DNA of 46,147 nucleotides from an uncultured Dorea sp. (GCA_910578495.1 CAJTRE010000023.1:1-46147); one strand, 5' to 3'. Positions 7,462 through 15,875 are shown, counted from the first letter of the stretch. The notes: generated by a model from the letters alone, not told the origin. Program-made: numbers and translations.

Positions 7462-9291
7462 ATGGTATCGCTGCGGAATTATTTTACAATTACCATTGTT
7501 ATGTGTATTATCCTGTGTTTGTTTCAGGCGTCCGGCGTGGCAAGCGAGATGCTGAATGATTTTGGGGAGAATCCGTACACAGAAGAAATGGAGGGACTGC
7601 GTGGCAGGAATGACGTTTATGAGATAAACCAGAGCGATAAAGAGAGTCAGAGGGAGAGCGTCTTATATCTCGGCGCTTCCCAGAGTCCTGTGAGCAAGAT
7701 GACGCAAAACTGGGCGCTCTATACGAAACGCAGTATGCAAAGTTTTGATTCACCGGCGGAATATAAAGAATCGGCGGGACGACAGACGGCTTTTCATATG
7801 GCGGTATTGGATTCTGCCAGTATTGACTGGAAGAATGCAGATACAATGGATTGTTTGGAGGAACTGGCAGTGTCGGGGACTCATTTGGTATTTGCCGGTT
7901 TGCCGGATGTATCTGTAATAGAGAAAAACAGGGAACTTCAAAGACTTTTGGGAATCAGCAGTGTCAGAGAGAAATATGCGGCGGCAGTGGGAATTCATTT
8001 GTATGAAGGATTTTTGCTGGGCGGTGAGCAGATTTATTATGCGGAGGATGAGGAAGTAAATGAAAAGAAACAGGATATGGAGCTGACCTTCCCTTGGTAT
8101 ACGCTGGAATCAGGAACCAAGACATATATGTCAGGTATTATGGAGGAGACTGTTAATTATATGGATTATCCGCCGGTAATATGGAGGAACAGTCTGAAAT
8201 CGACTTTTGTGTTTGCCGTAAATGGAGACTATATGGAGGATGCGTCCGGGCTGGGGCTTCTATCTGCTATGTCGGCGCAGACAAAGGAGTGTGAGATTTA
8301 TCCGGTGGTCAATGCACAGAATTTAGTCATGCTTAATTATCCGGGACTGGCAGAAGAGAACGAGGAAGAAATGATGCGGCGTTACAGCCGATCTTCTCAA
8401 AAGGTAATTCGCGATATTATGTGGCCGGGTATTATTACTGCTTACCGTAAAAACAGTTTAGGGCTTACGGCAATGATGGCTTTGCAGTTTGACTATGAGG
8501 ATGGCAATATGCCCAAGCAAGAGAGGCTTATTTATTATATGAAGCTTTTAAATGAACAAAATGCGGAGACAGGGTTGTCGGGCATTTGTATATCTGACAC
8601 AAAGCTTGGAGACAAGCTTAGAGAGGACGAAAGGTTTGTACGGGAGGGAATTCCAAATTATCGTTTTACATCCTTCTATGCAGGGGAATTGTCAGAGGAG
8701 GAGATAGGCTCTGTTTTGGGGAACGGTATTTTGGCGGATGTGCGGACGGTGGTTGAGGATTATCATGGAGACAGTGAAATTATAGGATATGTATCGGAAC
8801 AGGTGACAAAGCAGGCTGCTTTAAGTAATGGACTGAAGTATACCTATAGGGAGGACTTTCGAAACAAATGTGTGGAAACGGCTCTAGGCTACAGCAGCGT
8901 ATGGGTAGACGCGTCAGAAATCATATATCCGGAAGATGACGGACTTGAGACATGGCGGGATATGTCAAAGGATTTCACCGGTGCTTTGGGTGAAAATTGG
9001 AAGAATTTCCGAGCGTTTTCCGGAACAACTGTGTCGGAATGTGACAGTCGTATACGTAATTTTCTTGCACTGGATTATGAAATCAAGCAGGAGGAAAATA
9101 AGATTTTTCTGGAATTGAAGAATTCCGGGGAAAAGGTCTGGTTTATTCTGAGAATGAATGGGAACTCCAATGTCAGTGTAGAAGGAGGAAGCCTTAAAGA
9201 GATGGATGAAGGAGCATATTTGATTGAGACAGAGAATGATAATGTAACCATATCTATGTCGGAACAGGATGGTTATGATATTTTTGGATAG
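7462..9291 (+). CDS. Exported Pel-locus protein, possibly DUF2194/deacetylase-like
   Basis: This intact 609-residue protein begins with an uncleaved or cleavable signal/anchor (YFTITIVMCIILCLFQASGVASE), so the rest lies outside the membrane. It starts ten bases after the pelE frame, with AGGGGTGG upstream. Within Firmicutes Pel loci this place is held by a PelA-type deacetylase protein or a DUF2194 protein. I infer that role from order and size and cannot point to a complete deacetylase metal site by eye. A segment with WPGIITAYRKNSLGLTAMMALQFDYED at about 320-350 resembles the start of a polysaccharide-deacetylase-like barrel, with an acidic strand end. It is the one undamaged gene in the operon. 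Confidence 0.6.
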   Translation: MVSLRNYFTITIVMCIILCLFQASGVASEMLNDFGENPYTEEMEGLRGRNDVYEINQSDKESQRESVLYLGASQSPVSKMTQNWALYTKRSMQSFDSPAEYKESAGRQTAFHMAVLDSASIDWKNADTMDCLEELAVSGTHLVFAGLPDVSVIEKNRELQRLLGISSVREKYAAAVGIHLYEGFLLGGEQIYYAEDEEVNEKKQDMELTFPWYTLESGTKTYMSGIMEETVNYMDYPPVIWRNSLKSTFVFAVNGDYMEDASGLGLLSAMSAQTKECEIYPVVNAQNLVMLNYPGLAEENEEEMMRRYSRSSQKVIRDIMWPGIITAYRKNSLGLTAMMALQFDYEDGNMPKQERLIYYMKLLNEQNAETGLSGICISDTKLGDKLREDERFVREGIPNYRFTSFYAGELSEEEIGSVLGNGILADVRTVVEDYHGDSEIIGYVSEQVTKQAALSNGLKYTYREDFRNKCVETALGYSSVWVDASEIIYPEDDGLETWRDMSKDFTGALGENWKNFRAFSGTTVSECDSRIRNFLALDYEIKQEENKIFLELKNSGEKVWFILRMNGNSNVSVEGGSLKEMDEGAYLIETENDNVTISMSEQDGYDIFG

Positions 9292-9308
9292 CCGGAAAGA
9301 GGGATGTT

Positions 9309-10052
9309 ATGAGAATTTGCATGGTAGTCGAGGGCTGCTATCCTTATGTGGTGGGCGGTGTATCGAGCTGGGTACATAGTTTAATACAGTTGTTTCCAGA
9401 ACATGAATTTGTTATTTTGACAATTGTAGCAAACCGTTCCATGCGTGGAAAGTTTGTATATAGGCTGCCCGAAAATGTGACAGAGGTGCATGAGCTTTAT
9501 CTGAATGATGATGAATGGGACAAAAAGCGGAGACGCAGACGGATGGACAGGAAGCAATTTCAGACTTTGCGTAGTTTGATTCTGAATCAGCAGACAGATT
9601 GGGAAACGCTGTTTCATTGGTTCCAGAAGTCCCATGTGCCGTTGAATAGTCTGCTTATGGGGGAATGCTTTGAACTTATATTAGAAGAAATGGAAAAGGG
9701 CTATGACATTGTGATAGGTTCCAGGTTTGTGTATGGGAAAAAGGATTGGTCGCTGCGTATGATAGGAAGCCGGATGATAACAGCGGCGATCAAGATAACA
9801 ACAGGAGTCAGAATTGCAGATCCCACGTCGGGAATGAGAATGTTCTCGAGCAAGATGATAAAGGAATTTGTACATAATCTTAATTATCATCCTGAATCTG
9901 ATACAATTTCACATTTGGTGAAAAACGGAGCTAAGGTAACAGAGGTTCCGGTAATCATGGATGAAAGAAAGGATGGGGCGAGTTATTTAAATTTGATTGG
10001 TTCAGTAAAATATATGATAAGAATGCTGGCGTCAATTTTGATTTTTAGATAG
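9309..10052 (+). pseudogene. Chimeric remnant: N-terminus of PelF joined to C-terminus of a GT2 glycosyltransferase
   Basis: Residues 1-about 120 match the N-terminus of PelF-type GT4 glycosyltransferases, with the typical start MRICMVVEGCYPYVVGGV, then SSWVHSL and PENVTEVHELYL. From about residue 125 the sequence is the second half of a GT2/dolichol-phosphate-mannose-synthase-like enzyme (GYDIVIGSRF, then DPTSGMRMFS and DERKDGASYLNL). The join lies about 9657-9690. A deletion therefore removed most of pelF, presumably pelG and other genes, and the front half of the GT2. Neither half has a full active site: the PelF part lacks its UDP-glucose domain and the GT2 part lacks its DxD region. The in-frame join leaves an open 247-codon frame that is unlikely to be functional. 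Confidence 0.8.
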
Positions 10053-10080
10053 GTTATCACAGATAGGAGTGCATGTACAA

Positions 10081-10917
10081 TTGACAATCTATTATATATT
10101 TGTAAACTTTTTTATCTATGGATTCATTGGATGGTGTGCAGAGGTTGCTTTTGCGGCGGTTAAAGAGAAAAAATTCGTCAACCGGGGATTTTTAAATGGT
10201 CCGCTTTGTCCAATTTACGGGGTGGGTGTTACGGCGGTTGTCATGTTGATGCGTCCGTTTGAAGAAAATTTATTGCCTCTTTTTGCAGCGTCTGCGATTC
10301 TCGTGACTGTGTTGGAGTGGCTGACAGGTTTCTTGTTAGAGGTTCTGTTTCATCATAAATGGTGGGATTACACTGAGATGCCATTGAATCTTAACGGTTA
10401 CGTGTGTCTGCCGTTTTCGTTAATGTGGGGGAGTGCCTGTGTCGTGATTGTGAAACTTCTTCACCCGCTGATTTTTAAGGGATATTCTTTTCTTCCGGTT
10501 TGGATTGGAACCGTCTTTCTATCTGTCCTTGGCGCAGCGTTAATCGCAGACCTTTACGATACTGTTTCCGGCATTTTGAAGATGAACAAGAAGCTGGAGA
10601 AAATGGAAGAAATTGTGGCAGAGTTACACCAGATTTCAGAACAGTTGGGAGAAAATATTTACCATAATGTTATGGAAGGTATGGAACGTCAGGAAGCAAT
10701 CCGGGAGAAACGAGAGGAGTATCATCAGAGTATTCGCCAGAGGGAAGAAGAACTACGGGAGAAATATGCGGAGTTTATGGAACACTCTTCCAGAACCGGG
10801 CGGCGTATGTTGCGTGCATTCCCGAAAATGCAGTCTAAGAGACATCGGGAAATTTGGGAAGAACTGCGAGAGAAACACGACCATTTACATCAGAAGTTTT
10901 TGTCTGGGAAAAAATAG
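10081..10917 (+). CDS. CmpB-like putative membrane permease with C-terminal coiled coil
   Basis: The protein has four to five membrane segments in residues about 3-165, with the family features FFIYGFIGWCAEV near the start, FVNRGFLNGPLCPIYGVG and the NLNGYVCLPFSLMWG segment. These are typical of the 'putative ABC transporter permease' CmpB-like family found in Clostridia. A charged helix or coiled coil follows (residues about 165-278). I choose the TTG at 10081, with GGAG at 10066-10069; a GTG at 10069 in the same frame is possible but overlaps that site. Function is not known. It lies directly after the chimeric glycosyltransferase and ends in a terminator, so it may be transcribed with the pel remnant. 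Confidence 0.8.
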   Translation: MTIYYIFVNFFIYGFIGWCAEVAFAAVKEKKFVNRGFLNGPLCPIYGVGVTAVVMLMRPFEENLLPLFAASAILVTVLEWLTGFLLEVLFHHKWWDYTEMPLNLNGYVCLPFSLMWGSACVVIVKLLHPLIFKGYSFLPVWIGTVFLSVLGAALIADLYDTVSGILKMNKKLEKMEEIVAELHQISEQLGENIYHNVMEGMERQEAIREKREEYHQSIRQREEELREKYAEFMEHSSRTGRRMLRAFPKMQSKRHREIWEELREKHDHLHQKFLSGKK

Positions 10918-10925
10918 ATGTTAAG

Positions 10926-10960
10926 AATCGAGTGGGAATAAAGCCTGCTCGATTTTTTTC
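10926..10960 (+). terminator. Rho-independent terminator after the CmpB-like gene
   Basis: AATCGAG (10926-10932) pairs with CTCGATT (10948-10954) with extra G-C pairs inside the loop, and seven T residues follow. Confidence 0.8.
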
Positions 10961-11017
10961 TTGACAAATATCGATAACCGATATATAATGAAAATATAAA
11001 ATATATCGGTTATCGAT
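10961..11017 (+). promoter_or_regulatory. PadR-gene promoter with a 17-bp perfect inverted repeat
   Basis: A perfect TTGACA (10961-10966) and TATAAT (10984-10989) are separated by 17 bases. ATCGATAACCGATATAT (10970-10986) in the spacer is repeated inverted and perfect at 11001-11017, 14 bases further on. Each arm is itself a near-palindrome of the TATCG-N-CGATA kind. Two PadR dimers could therefore cover the spacer/-10 and the initial transcribed region, giving autorepression. Confidence 0.8.
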
Positions 11018-11094
11018 GTATAACGACTAACAATATAAAAGAATATGAGTTAGTAATTGTTGCCATAGGGTAGATTGAAAAGGAGGTGGCTTTT

Positions 11095-11433
11095 ATGGCA
11101 GTAAGCAGAAGTTTAATTTCCGGTAATACGGCAATGTTAATTTTACAGTTATTATCAGAGAAGGATATGTACGGTTACGAGATGATTGATACATTATCCA
11201 GGCGTTCCAAGAATGTGTTTGAACTAAAAGTTGGAACGCTTTATCCTCTTTTACACAGTCTGGTACAGGCAGGGTATCTGGTAAGCTATGATGAGGAAGT
11301 AAGTGGAAAACTTCGCAAGTATTATCAAATTACACCAAATGGTAAGATTTATCTGAGTAAGATGATTGATGAGTGGAAAACCTATGCAAATGCGGTTGCA
11401 GGTATGATTGGTGGTGTGAGTTATGAAAGCTGA
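11095..11433 (+). CDS. PadR-family transcriptional regulator
   Basis: The start ATG at 11095 follows AAAGGAGG; an in-frame GTG nine bases earlier overlaps that site and is less likely. The 112-residue protein is a small PadR winged helix (AMLILQLLSEKDMYGYEMIDTL, then ELKVGTLYPLLHSLVQAGYLVSY and RKYYQITPNG), lacking the long C-terminal domain of larger family members. Its stop overlaps the start of the following permease-prefix gene by 11 bases, a coupling seen very often for this pair in Clostridia. It presumably represses its own operon through the inverted repeat upstream and is released by an unidentified signal, often membrane or antimicrobial stress in this family. Confidence 0.93.
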   Translation: MAVSRSLISGNTAMLILQLLSEKDMYGYEMIDTLSRRSKNVFELKVGTLYPLLHSLVQAGYLVSYDEEVSGKLRKYYQITPNGKIYLSKMIDEWKTYANAVAGMIGGVSYES

Positions 11434-12214
11434 GAAATTCTTATATACAATGGCAAAACAGATTCATAATAAACATGTACGCCAAGAGATTATGACGGAA
11501 TATGAGAATCACATTATGGATTGCAAGGAAGCGTTGATGGCACAGGGAATGTCAGCAGAAGAAGCGGAGGAAGAGGCGGTGCGTCAAATGGGTGATCCAA
11601 TTGCTGCCGGAAAAGATATGAGCAGACTGTATAGTAAAGTTTGGGATATTAAGATGCTCATGTTTTTCTGGGGAATGGGTTCGCTTGTATCTCTTACGGC
11701 ATTTGCACTCTACAGAGCCAGTGCGGCAAATTGGACAGGTGTGGAATCTTTTCCTTTTCCGCTGATAGTGTCTGACGTTGTAGGAATTTTCTTTCTTGTT
11801 TTGGGCTTTATCTGGTCAGGAGTAGAAAAATGGTTGAACCTTAATACATTTTATGCCTGGGCGAGAAATTGGAATGGTGGAGGTATTACAAACAGCGCTG
11901 TCTTTTTACTGATAGGAATTGTACTTGTAGGACATAGCAGAGGTTTACAGGTTATTATTATCCTGATTTTTGTATTTTCGCTGCTTCAGTTATGGCAGCG
12001 AGCAATGATTACCCTTTACAGACACAAAAGGGAGACGGAACTTTTGTGGGAAATCGGAAGTGCAGATACAGTCATTCTTCCGTATAAAGGAAAGGCTGAT
12101 GTGGGAGGAAAACACCGGAAAGTGATTACCTTTAAAGGTGAGGAAATTCCAGAAGGCGCTCCGATTATGATTGTAGCTTTGGACGGAATGAAACCTGTAG
12201 TAGAGCAGATTTAA
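11423..12214 (+). CDS. Permease-prefix-domain membrane protein
   Basis: Residues about 1-70 form a helical prefix domain (KVRQ-like pattern: NKHVRQEIMTEYENHIMDCKEAL, then EAEEEAVRQMGDPIAAGKDMSRLY), the 'permease prefix domain 1' typical of proteins coded beside PadR regulators. Four membrane segments follow (about 75-190), then a hydrophilic C-terminal domain of about 60 residues. It is translationally coupled to the PadR gene. It lacks an ABC permease body, so it may be a membrane sensor or accessory protein; the actual function is not known. Length is 263 residues. Confidence 0.8.
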   Translation: MKAEKFLYTMAKQIHNKHVRQEIMTEYENHIMDCKEALMAQGMSAEEAEEEAVRQMGDPIAAGKDMSRLYSKVWDIKMLMFFWGMGSLVSLTAFALYRASAANWTGVESFPFPLIVSDVVGIFFLVLGFIWSGVEKWLNLNTFYAWARNWNGGGITNSAVFLLIGIVLVGHSRGLQVIIILIFVFSLLQLWQRAMITLYRHKRETELLWEIGSADTVILPYKGKADVGGKHRKVITFKGEEIPEGAPIMIVALDGMKPVVEQI

Positions 12215-12232
12215 TTATTTTCTGAAAAATCG

Positions 12233-12263
12233 TTGACCTTCAACTGACTTCAAGGTTTATAAT
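12233..12263 (+). promoter_or_regulatory. MerR-type promoter with 19-base spacer and dyad
   Basis: TTGACC (12233-12238) and TATAAT (12258-12263) are separated by 19 bases, the long spacing that MerR proteins untwist. A near-palindrome beginning ACCTTCAA and ending TTCAAGGT (12236-12256) fills the spacer. It lies 50 bases upstream of the MerR gene itself. Confidence 0.82.
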
Positions 12264-12312
12264 GAGGACAAATAAAAGAATGCCGGCATAATAAACGAGA
12301 GAAGGTGAAGGT

Positions 12313-13590
12313 ATGAAGATTAAAGAGGTAGAACAAAGGACGGGAATTTCCAGTGCAAATATCCGTTTCTATGAAAAGGAAGGATTACTGAATCCTAGAA
12401 GAAGTAAAGAAAATAATTATCGGGATTATGCACAACAAGATGTGGAGCGGCTGGAGCAGATCAAGATTTTAAGACTTCTTGGAATCTCCATTGAGGATAT
12501 TAAGTCTATTTATAGAAATGAATTGATATTGGAAGAAGTCATTTCCAATCGAGTTACCCAGCTTAACGAAGAAGAAAAGCATGTAAGAGAAGTACGGAAA
12601 GCCTGCGAGAACATTTTGACACAACACATGGATGTATCTATGTTGGATGAACAGGTATTGGGCAGTGAGAAGGCGGTTTGGAGTGAGAGACTGAAAAAGG
12701 TTCTGGCAGAAGATACTACGAAGGTTTGGCTGGATAAGAAGTCGCTGAACAGACATATTGCAGGGATGCTGCTATGGGGATATGGTATCAGTTTGATTGT
12801 AACATTACTTCTGCAAGGACATTTTTTGACAGAAAAATCGATTGCGACGTATAATTTTAGGACTGATTTTTCTGCAAATGATAGTATTCGGATTTGGATA
12901 TTTGTGTTGCTTTTTGTGATGATTGCGCTTGGAATTACAGTAATGTGGACGTCAAGTATGAAAGTTCAAATGGTTACACTGCATATTTCATCAATAACGG
13001 TTCCGCTGTTTTTAATTATTCTGTCTACTGTATTTTTCGACAATGCTTTTCAACTGCGGATTAGAAGATTTCTTCCGGTATACTGGATTGGCGCTATGGT
13101 GTATGTATTGGTACTGTGGTTTCTCGCAGAAGTGTGGGATAAGATGTTTACAAGAGACAGAAATGCTGTAGAAATTGCAGTAATGGGAGCAGTGTTACTG
13201 ACAGGCGTTTCTTATCTGGTTTTGCATGAGTGGTTACTTCCGGCGATTATGTTCCCGGTGCTCACCATATATGTAGGATTGTTCTGGTCCGTAACGAATA
13301 CAGATCATCAGGAATACAACAGGTATTATGCGATTCTGTCAGCAAACCGTATTCTGAATCCGGCAGCAGTGGCAACGTCTTATCGAGGAAAAGCGGCATC
13401 TGGATTCTGGCGGTTTTGCGAATGGCGCGGGCTGAACTGTTACGTTTTCTTCTGTGTATACCAAAAGGGGCTTGACAAAATGGCAATATATTGTTATGAT
13501 TTAAAAACAGAACGCACTCTGTTTTTGAATCAAATTATTTATAAAAAGAGATATGGAAGAGGTGTCTTATGCAGAGAGTTTATTCATTGA
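12313..13590 (+). CDS. Membrane-anchored MerR-family regulator
   Basis: Residues 1-70 are a MerR winged helix (IKEVEQRTGISSANIRFYEKEGLL, then NNYRDYAQQDVERLEQIKILRLLGISIEDI). A helical dimerisation stretch follows to about 115. From about 150 the protein has at least six hydrophobic segments, so the DNA-binding part is tethered to the membrane. Autoregulation is suggested by the dyad in its own promoter. The C-terminal 45 or so codons look unusual (RFCEWRGLNCYVFFCVYQK onward) and run over the ilvN promoter and past the ilvN start. A +1 frame at about 13395 gives a more hydrophobic ending that stops at 13475 (SGIWILAVLRMARAELLRF), so a frameshift near the 3' end is possible. Start ATG 12313 follows GAGAAGG. 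Confidence 0.75.
   Translation: MKIKEVEQRTGISSANIRFYEKEGLLNPRRSKENNYRDYAQQDVERLEQIKILRLLGISIEDIKSIYRNELILEEVISNRVTQLNEEEKHVREVRKACENILTQHMDVSMLDEQVLGSEKAVWSERLKKVLAEDTTKVWLDKKSLNRHIAGMLLWGYGISLIVTLLLQGHFLTEKSIATYNFRTDFSANDSIRIWIFVLLFVMIALGITVMWTSSMKVQMVTLHISSITVPLFLIILSTVFFDNAFQLRIRRFLPVYWIGAMVYVLVLWFLAEVWDKMFTRDRNAVEIAVMGAVLLTGVSYLVLHEWLLPAIMFPVLTIYVGLFWSVTNTDHQEYNRYYAILSANRILNPAAVATSYRGKAASGFWRFCEWRGLNCYVFFCVYQKGLDKMAIYCYDLKTERTLFLNQIIYKKRYGRGVLCREFIH
13472..13526 (+). promoter_or_regulatory. ilvN promoter and 5' hairpin
   Basis: TTGACA (13472-13477) and TATGAT (13495-13500) are 17 bases apart, inside the 3' part of the MerR frame. AAAAACAGA (13503-13511) and TCTGTTTTT (13518-13526) form a perfect nine-pair hairpin right at the expected 5' end of the transcript. 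The leader is too short for a T-box; the hairpin may stabilise the mRNA or weakly terminate transcription. Confidence 0.65.
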
Positions 13591-14066
13591 TTGTTGACAA
13601 CAATCCAGGTGTGTTAAGCCGTATATCCGGACTTTTCAGCAGACGTGGATATAGTATCGACAGTATTACCGCCGGTTTGACGGCAGATCCTAGATTTACA
13701 AGGATTACGATTGTGGCGAGCGGCGATGAGCTTATTTTATCTCAGATTGAAAAGCAGGTCAGAAAGCTGGAGGACATTATCGAGATCAAGGTTCTCGATC
13801 CGGCAGACTCTGTTTACAGGGAGCTTATTATGGTTAAGATTCGTGCCAATGCGGCACAGCGTTCAGAGATTATTTCTATCGCAGATATTTTCAGAGCGAA
13901 AATCGTGGATGTGGAGAAAGAGTCGCTGATGGTAGAGCTTACCGGAAATCAGTCCAAACTGGAGGCATTTATGAATCTTCTGGACGGTTACGAGATTCTG
14001 GAACTTGCGAGAACCGGAATTACAGGTTTGGCACGCGGAATTAAGGACGTTACATTTATTGATTAA
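13569..14066 (+). CDS. ilvN: Acetolactate synthase small (regulatory) subunit
   Basis: The 165-residue protein has an N-terminal ACT domain (RVYSLIVDNNPGVLSRISGLFSRRGYSIDSI) that binds valine, and the conserved C-terminal activation domain (ITGLARGIKD near the end). It regulates and activates the large catalytic subunit IlvB, which is not next to it in this window. Length is normal for the family (about 160-170). It is followed 52 bases later by ilvC, with which it probably forms an operon for isoleucine/valine synthesis. The start ATG at 13569 overlaps the end of the MerR frame by 22 bases. Confidence 0.96.
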   Translation: MQRVYSLIVDNNPGVLSRISGLFSRRGYSIDSITAGLTADPRFTRITIVASGDELILSQIEKQVRKLEDIIEIKVLDPADSVYRELIMVKIRANAAQRSEIISIADIFRAKIVDVEKESLMVELTGNQSKLEAFMNLLDGYEILELARTGITGLARGIKDVTFID

Positions 14067-14118
14067 TACGTCACTAAATGTTAAAATTTATTTTATCTTA
14101 TCTTAGGAGGAATGTAAA

Positions 14119-15138
14119 ATGGCAGCAAGAATTTTTTATCAGGAAGATTGCAACTTATCTTTGTTAGAGGGAAAGACAATCGCAATTATCGGTTACGGAA
14201 GTCAGGGACACGCACATGCTCTTAATTTAAAAGAGTCTGGATGTGATGTAATCATTGGTCTATATGAGGGAAGTAAATCATGGGCGAAAGCTGAAGCACA
14301 GGGACTGACTGTATATACAGCGGCAGAAGCGGCAAAAAAAGCAGACATTATTATGATTCTTATTAACGATGAGAAACAGGCTGCACTTTATAAAAATGAT
14401 ATTGAACCTAATCTTGAGGACGGAAATATGCTTATGTTTGCTCATGGCTTTAACATTCATTTTGGGCAGATTGTACCACCGGCAAATGTGGACGTTACAA
14501 TGATTGCTCCAAAAGGGCCTGGACACACTGTAAGAAGCGAATATGCTGCAGGTAAAGGAGTTCCTTGTCTTGTGGCTGTAGAGCAGGATGCTACAGGTAA
14601 AGCGCTTGATAAAGCGCTGGCATACGCAGCAGGAATCGGTGGAGCAAGAGCGGGTGTTCTTGAGACAACATTTAGAACAGAGACAGAGACAGATCTTTTT
14701 GGTGAGCAGGCAGTTCTTTGCGGTGGTGTTTGTGCACTGATGCAGGCAGGTTTCGAGACACTTACTGAGGCAGGATACGATCCAAGAAATGCGTACTTTG
14801 AGTGTGTGCATGAGATGAAACTCATTGTTGACCTGATTTACGAATCAGGATTTGCAGGAATGAGATACTCAATCTCAAACACAGCAGAGTACGGTGATTA
14901 CATAACAGGACCAAAAGTAATTACAGAAGAGACAAAGAAAGCAATGAAGAAAATCCTTTCCGATATTCAGGATGGTTCTTTCGCAAAAGAATTCTTATTA
15001 GACATGTCCGAAGCAGGCGGTCAGGCGCACTTTAGAGCAATGAGAAAACTTGCATCAGAGCATCCGGCAGAAAAAACAGGCGAAGAAGTAAGAAAACTCT
15101 ATAGCTGGAGCGATGCAGATAAATTAATTAATAACTAA
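14119..15138 (+). CDS. ilvC: Ketol-acid reductoisomerase (NADP+)
   Basis: This 339-residue class I KARI converts acetolactate and acetohydroxybutyrate to dihydroxy acids in branched-chain amino acid synthesis. The nucleotide-binding loop is IIGYGSQGHAHALNLKESG at about 23-41. The catalytic C-terminal knotted domain contains the metal-binding segment ETDLFGEQAVLCGG and later SNTAEYGDY. Start ATG 14119 follows TTAGGAGG at good distance. Length and motifs are complete. A strong terminator closes the ilvN-ilvC unit. Confidence 0.98.
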   Translation: MAARIFYQEDCNLSLLEGKTIAIIGYGSQGHAHALNLKESGCDVIIGLYEGSKSWAKAEAQGLTVYTAAEAAKKADIIMILINDEKQAALYKNDIEPNLEDGNMLMFAHGFNIHFGQIVPPANVDVTMIAPKGPGHTVRSEYAAGKGVPCLVAVEQDATGKALDKALAYAAGIGGARAGVLETTFRTETETDLFGEQAVLCGGVCALMQAGFETLTEAGYDPRNAYFECVHEMKLIVDLIYESGFAGMRYSISNTAEYGDYITGPKVITEETKKAMKKILSDIQDGSFAKEFLLDMSEAGGQAHFRAMRKLASEHPAEKTGEEVRKLYSWSDADKLINN

Positions 15139-15172
15139 TCGATAGGCAACGAGCCGGTCACAATAAAAGAAA

Positions 15173-15213
15173 GGGCTGTCCTGAAATGACTTACGTTTTC
15201 AGGACAGCCCCTT
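15173..15213 (+). terminator. Strong hairpin terminator after ilvC
   Basis: GGGCTGTCCTGAAA (15173-15186) and TTTCAGGACAGCCC (15197-15210) form a perfect 14-pair stem, followed by CTTTG. The A run before the stem makes it work poorly but plausibly in both directions. Confidence 0.8.
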
Positions 15214-15370
15214 TGTGTGTATGGACATGAAGTTATCAAACAGGAATTTGGCAACGTAACAAGCGTAATCCCCCTTTGGTTCTGCAAATACTTGCCCAAA
15301 TCCAATGTAAGCTACAACTATTCTAGAGCGTCATTCAAAAATCTCTGGTGTTCCATTCACTATTTCATAG

Positions 15371-15816
15371 TTATTTGTTATAAATCTCCTCGTCGTCAAT
15401 ACACAGCTCATTATCTTCAATAGTGTACGCCTTTATAGTTACGCTGCTTGCAATCGGATTGTCATTCACATATTTTGGTGTGACTTGATAAAATACGTAC
15501 TTATGCATTCCCTCATTATTTAAATACTCTGCTATTTTATTTTCAATTGAAGACATTTCTTTTTGATTAAAGTGGCATGTGCCTGTTATCAGATTCCTTC
15601 TTGAGTTAGTTCCTCCAAATTGACAGGCAATCAAGTGACATCTGTGATATTTTCCTTTCTCCCATCCTGAAGGTTGTATTTTAGTTTTTTTTTATTTTTT
15701 GTCTGAAGCGAATCTTTGCTTAGGATAGTCATCGCTGGTCCACAGCGTCCAAGCCTGTCTAGAGGACTATTTTTGACTATGTAGTACTTTTTTTGCTCAT
15801 AATTCTCTAGCAACAA
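15371..15816 (-). pseudogene. DNA/RNA non-specific endonuclease (NS_2 type), truncated and frameshifted
   Basis: Two overlapping minus-strand frames together encode the core of a secreted non-specific nuclease. The first part is PLDRLGRCGPAMTILSKDSL. After a one-base shift come PSGWEKGKYHRCHLIACQFG, GGTNSRRNLITGT and a FYQVTPKY strand ending IKAYTIED. The catalytic histidine of the RCHL motif is kept. The frames break at a run of nine T residues (15685-15693 on the plus strand). The 5' end is also defective: about 40 residues lie before the core, a TAG follows six codons after the likely ATG at 15840, and no signal peptide is seen. Family members are usually longer and exported. Confidence 0.75.
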
Positions 15817-15846
15817 CTTCTAATTTGTCGGTTTCTTCATACCCAT

Positions 15847-15875
15847 ATTATATTAGTTTGATATATCCGTTACAA
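15847..15875 (-). promoter_or_regulatory. Promoter upstream of the nuclease pseudogene
   Basis: On the minus strand TTGTAA (15875-15870) and a perfect TATAAT (15852-15847) are separated by 17 bases. It would transcribe the damaged nuclease frame, suggesting recent loss. Confidence 0.55.

Noticed and set aside
13501..13568. T-box or amino-acid attenuator before ilvN
   Set aside because: The leader is only about 60 bases, with no room for a T-box and no leader peptide rich in branched-chain codons.
15217..15423. A 68-codon plus-strand frame after ilvC
   Set aside because: It begins in the terminator, overlaps the nuclease pseudogene and shows no motif.
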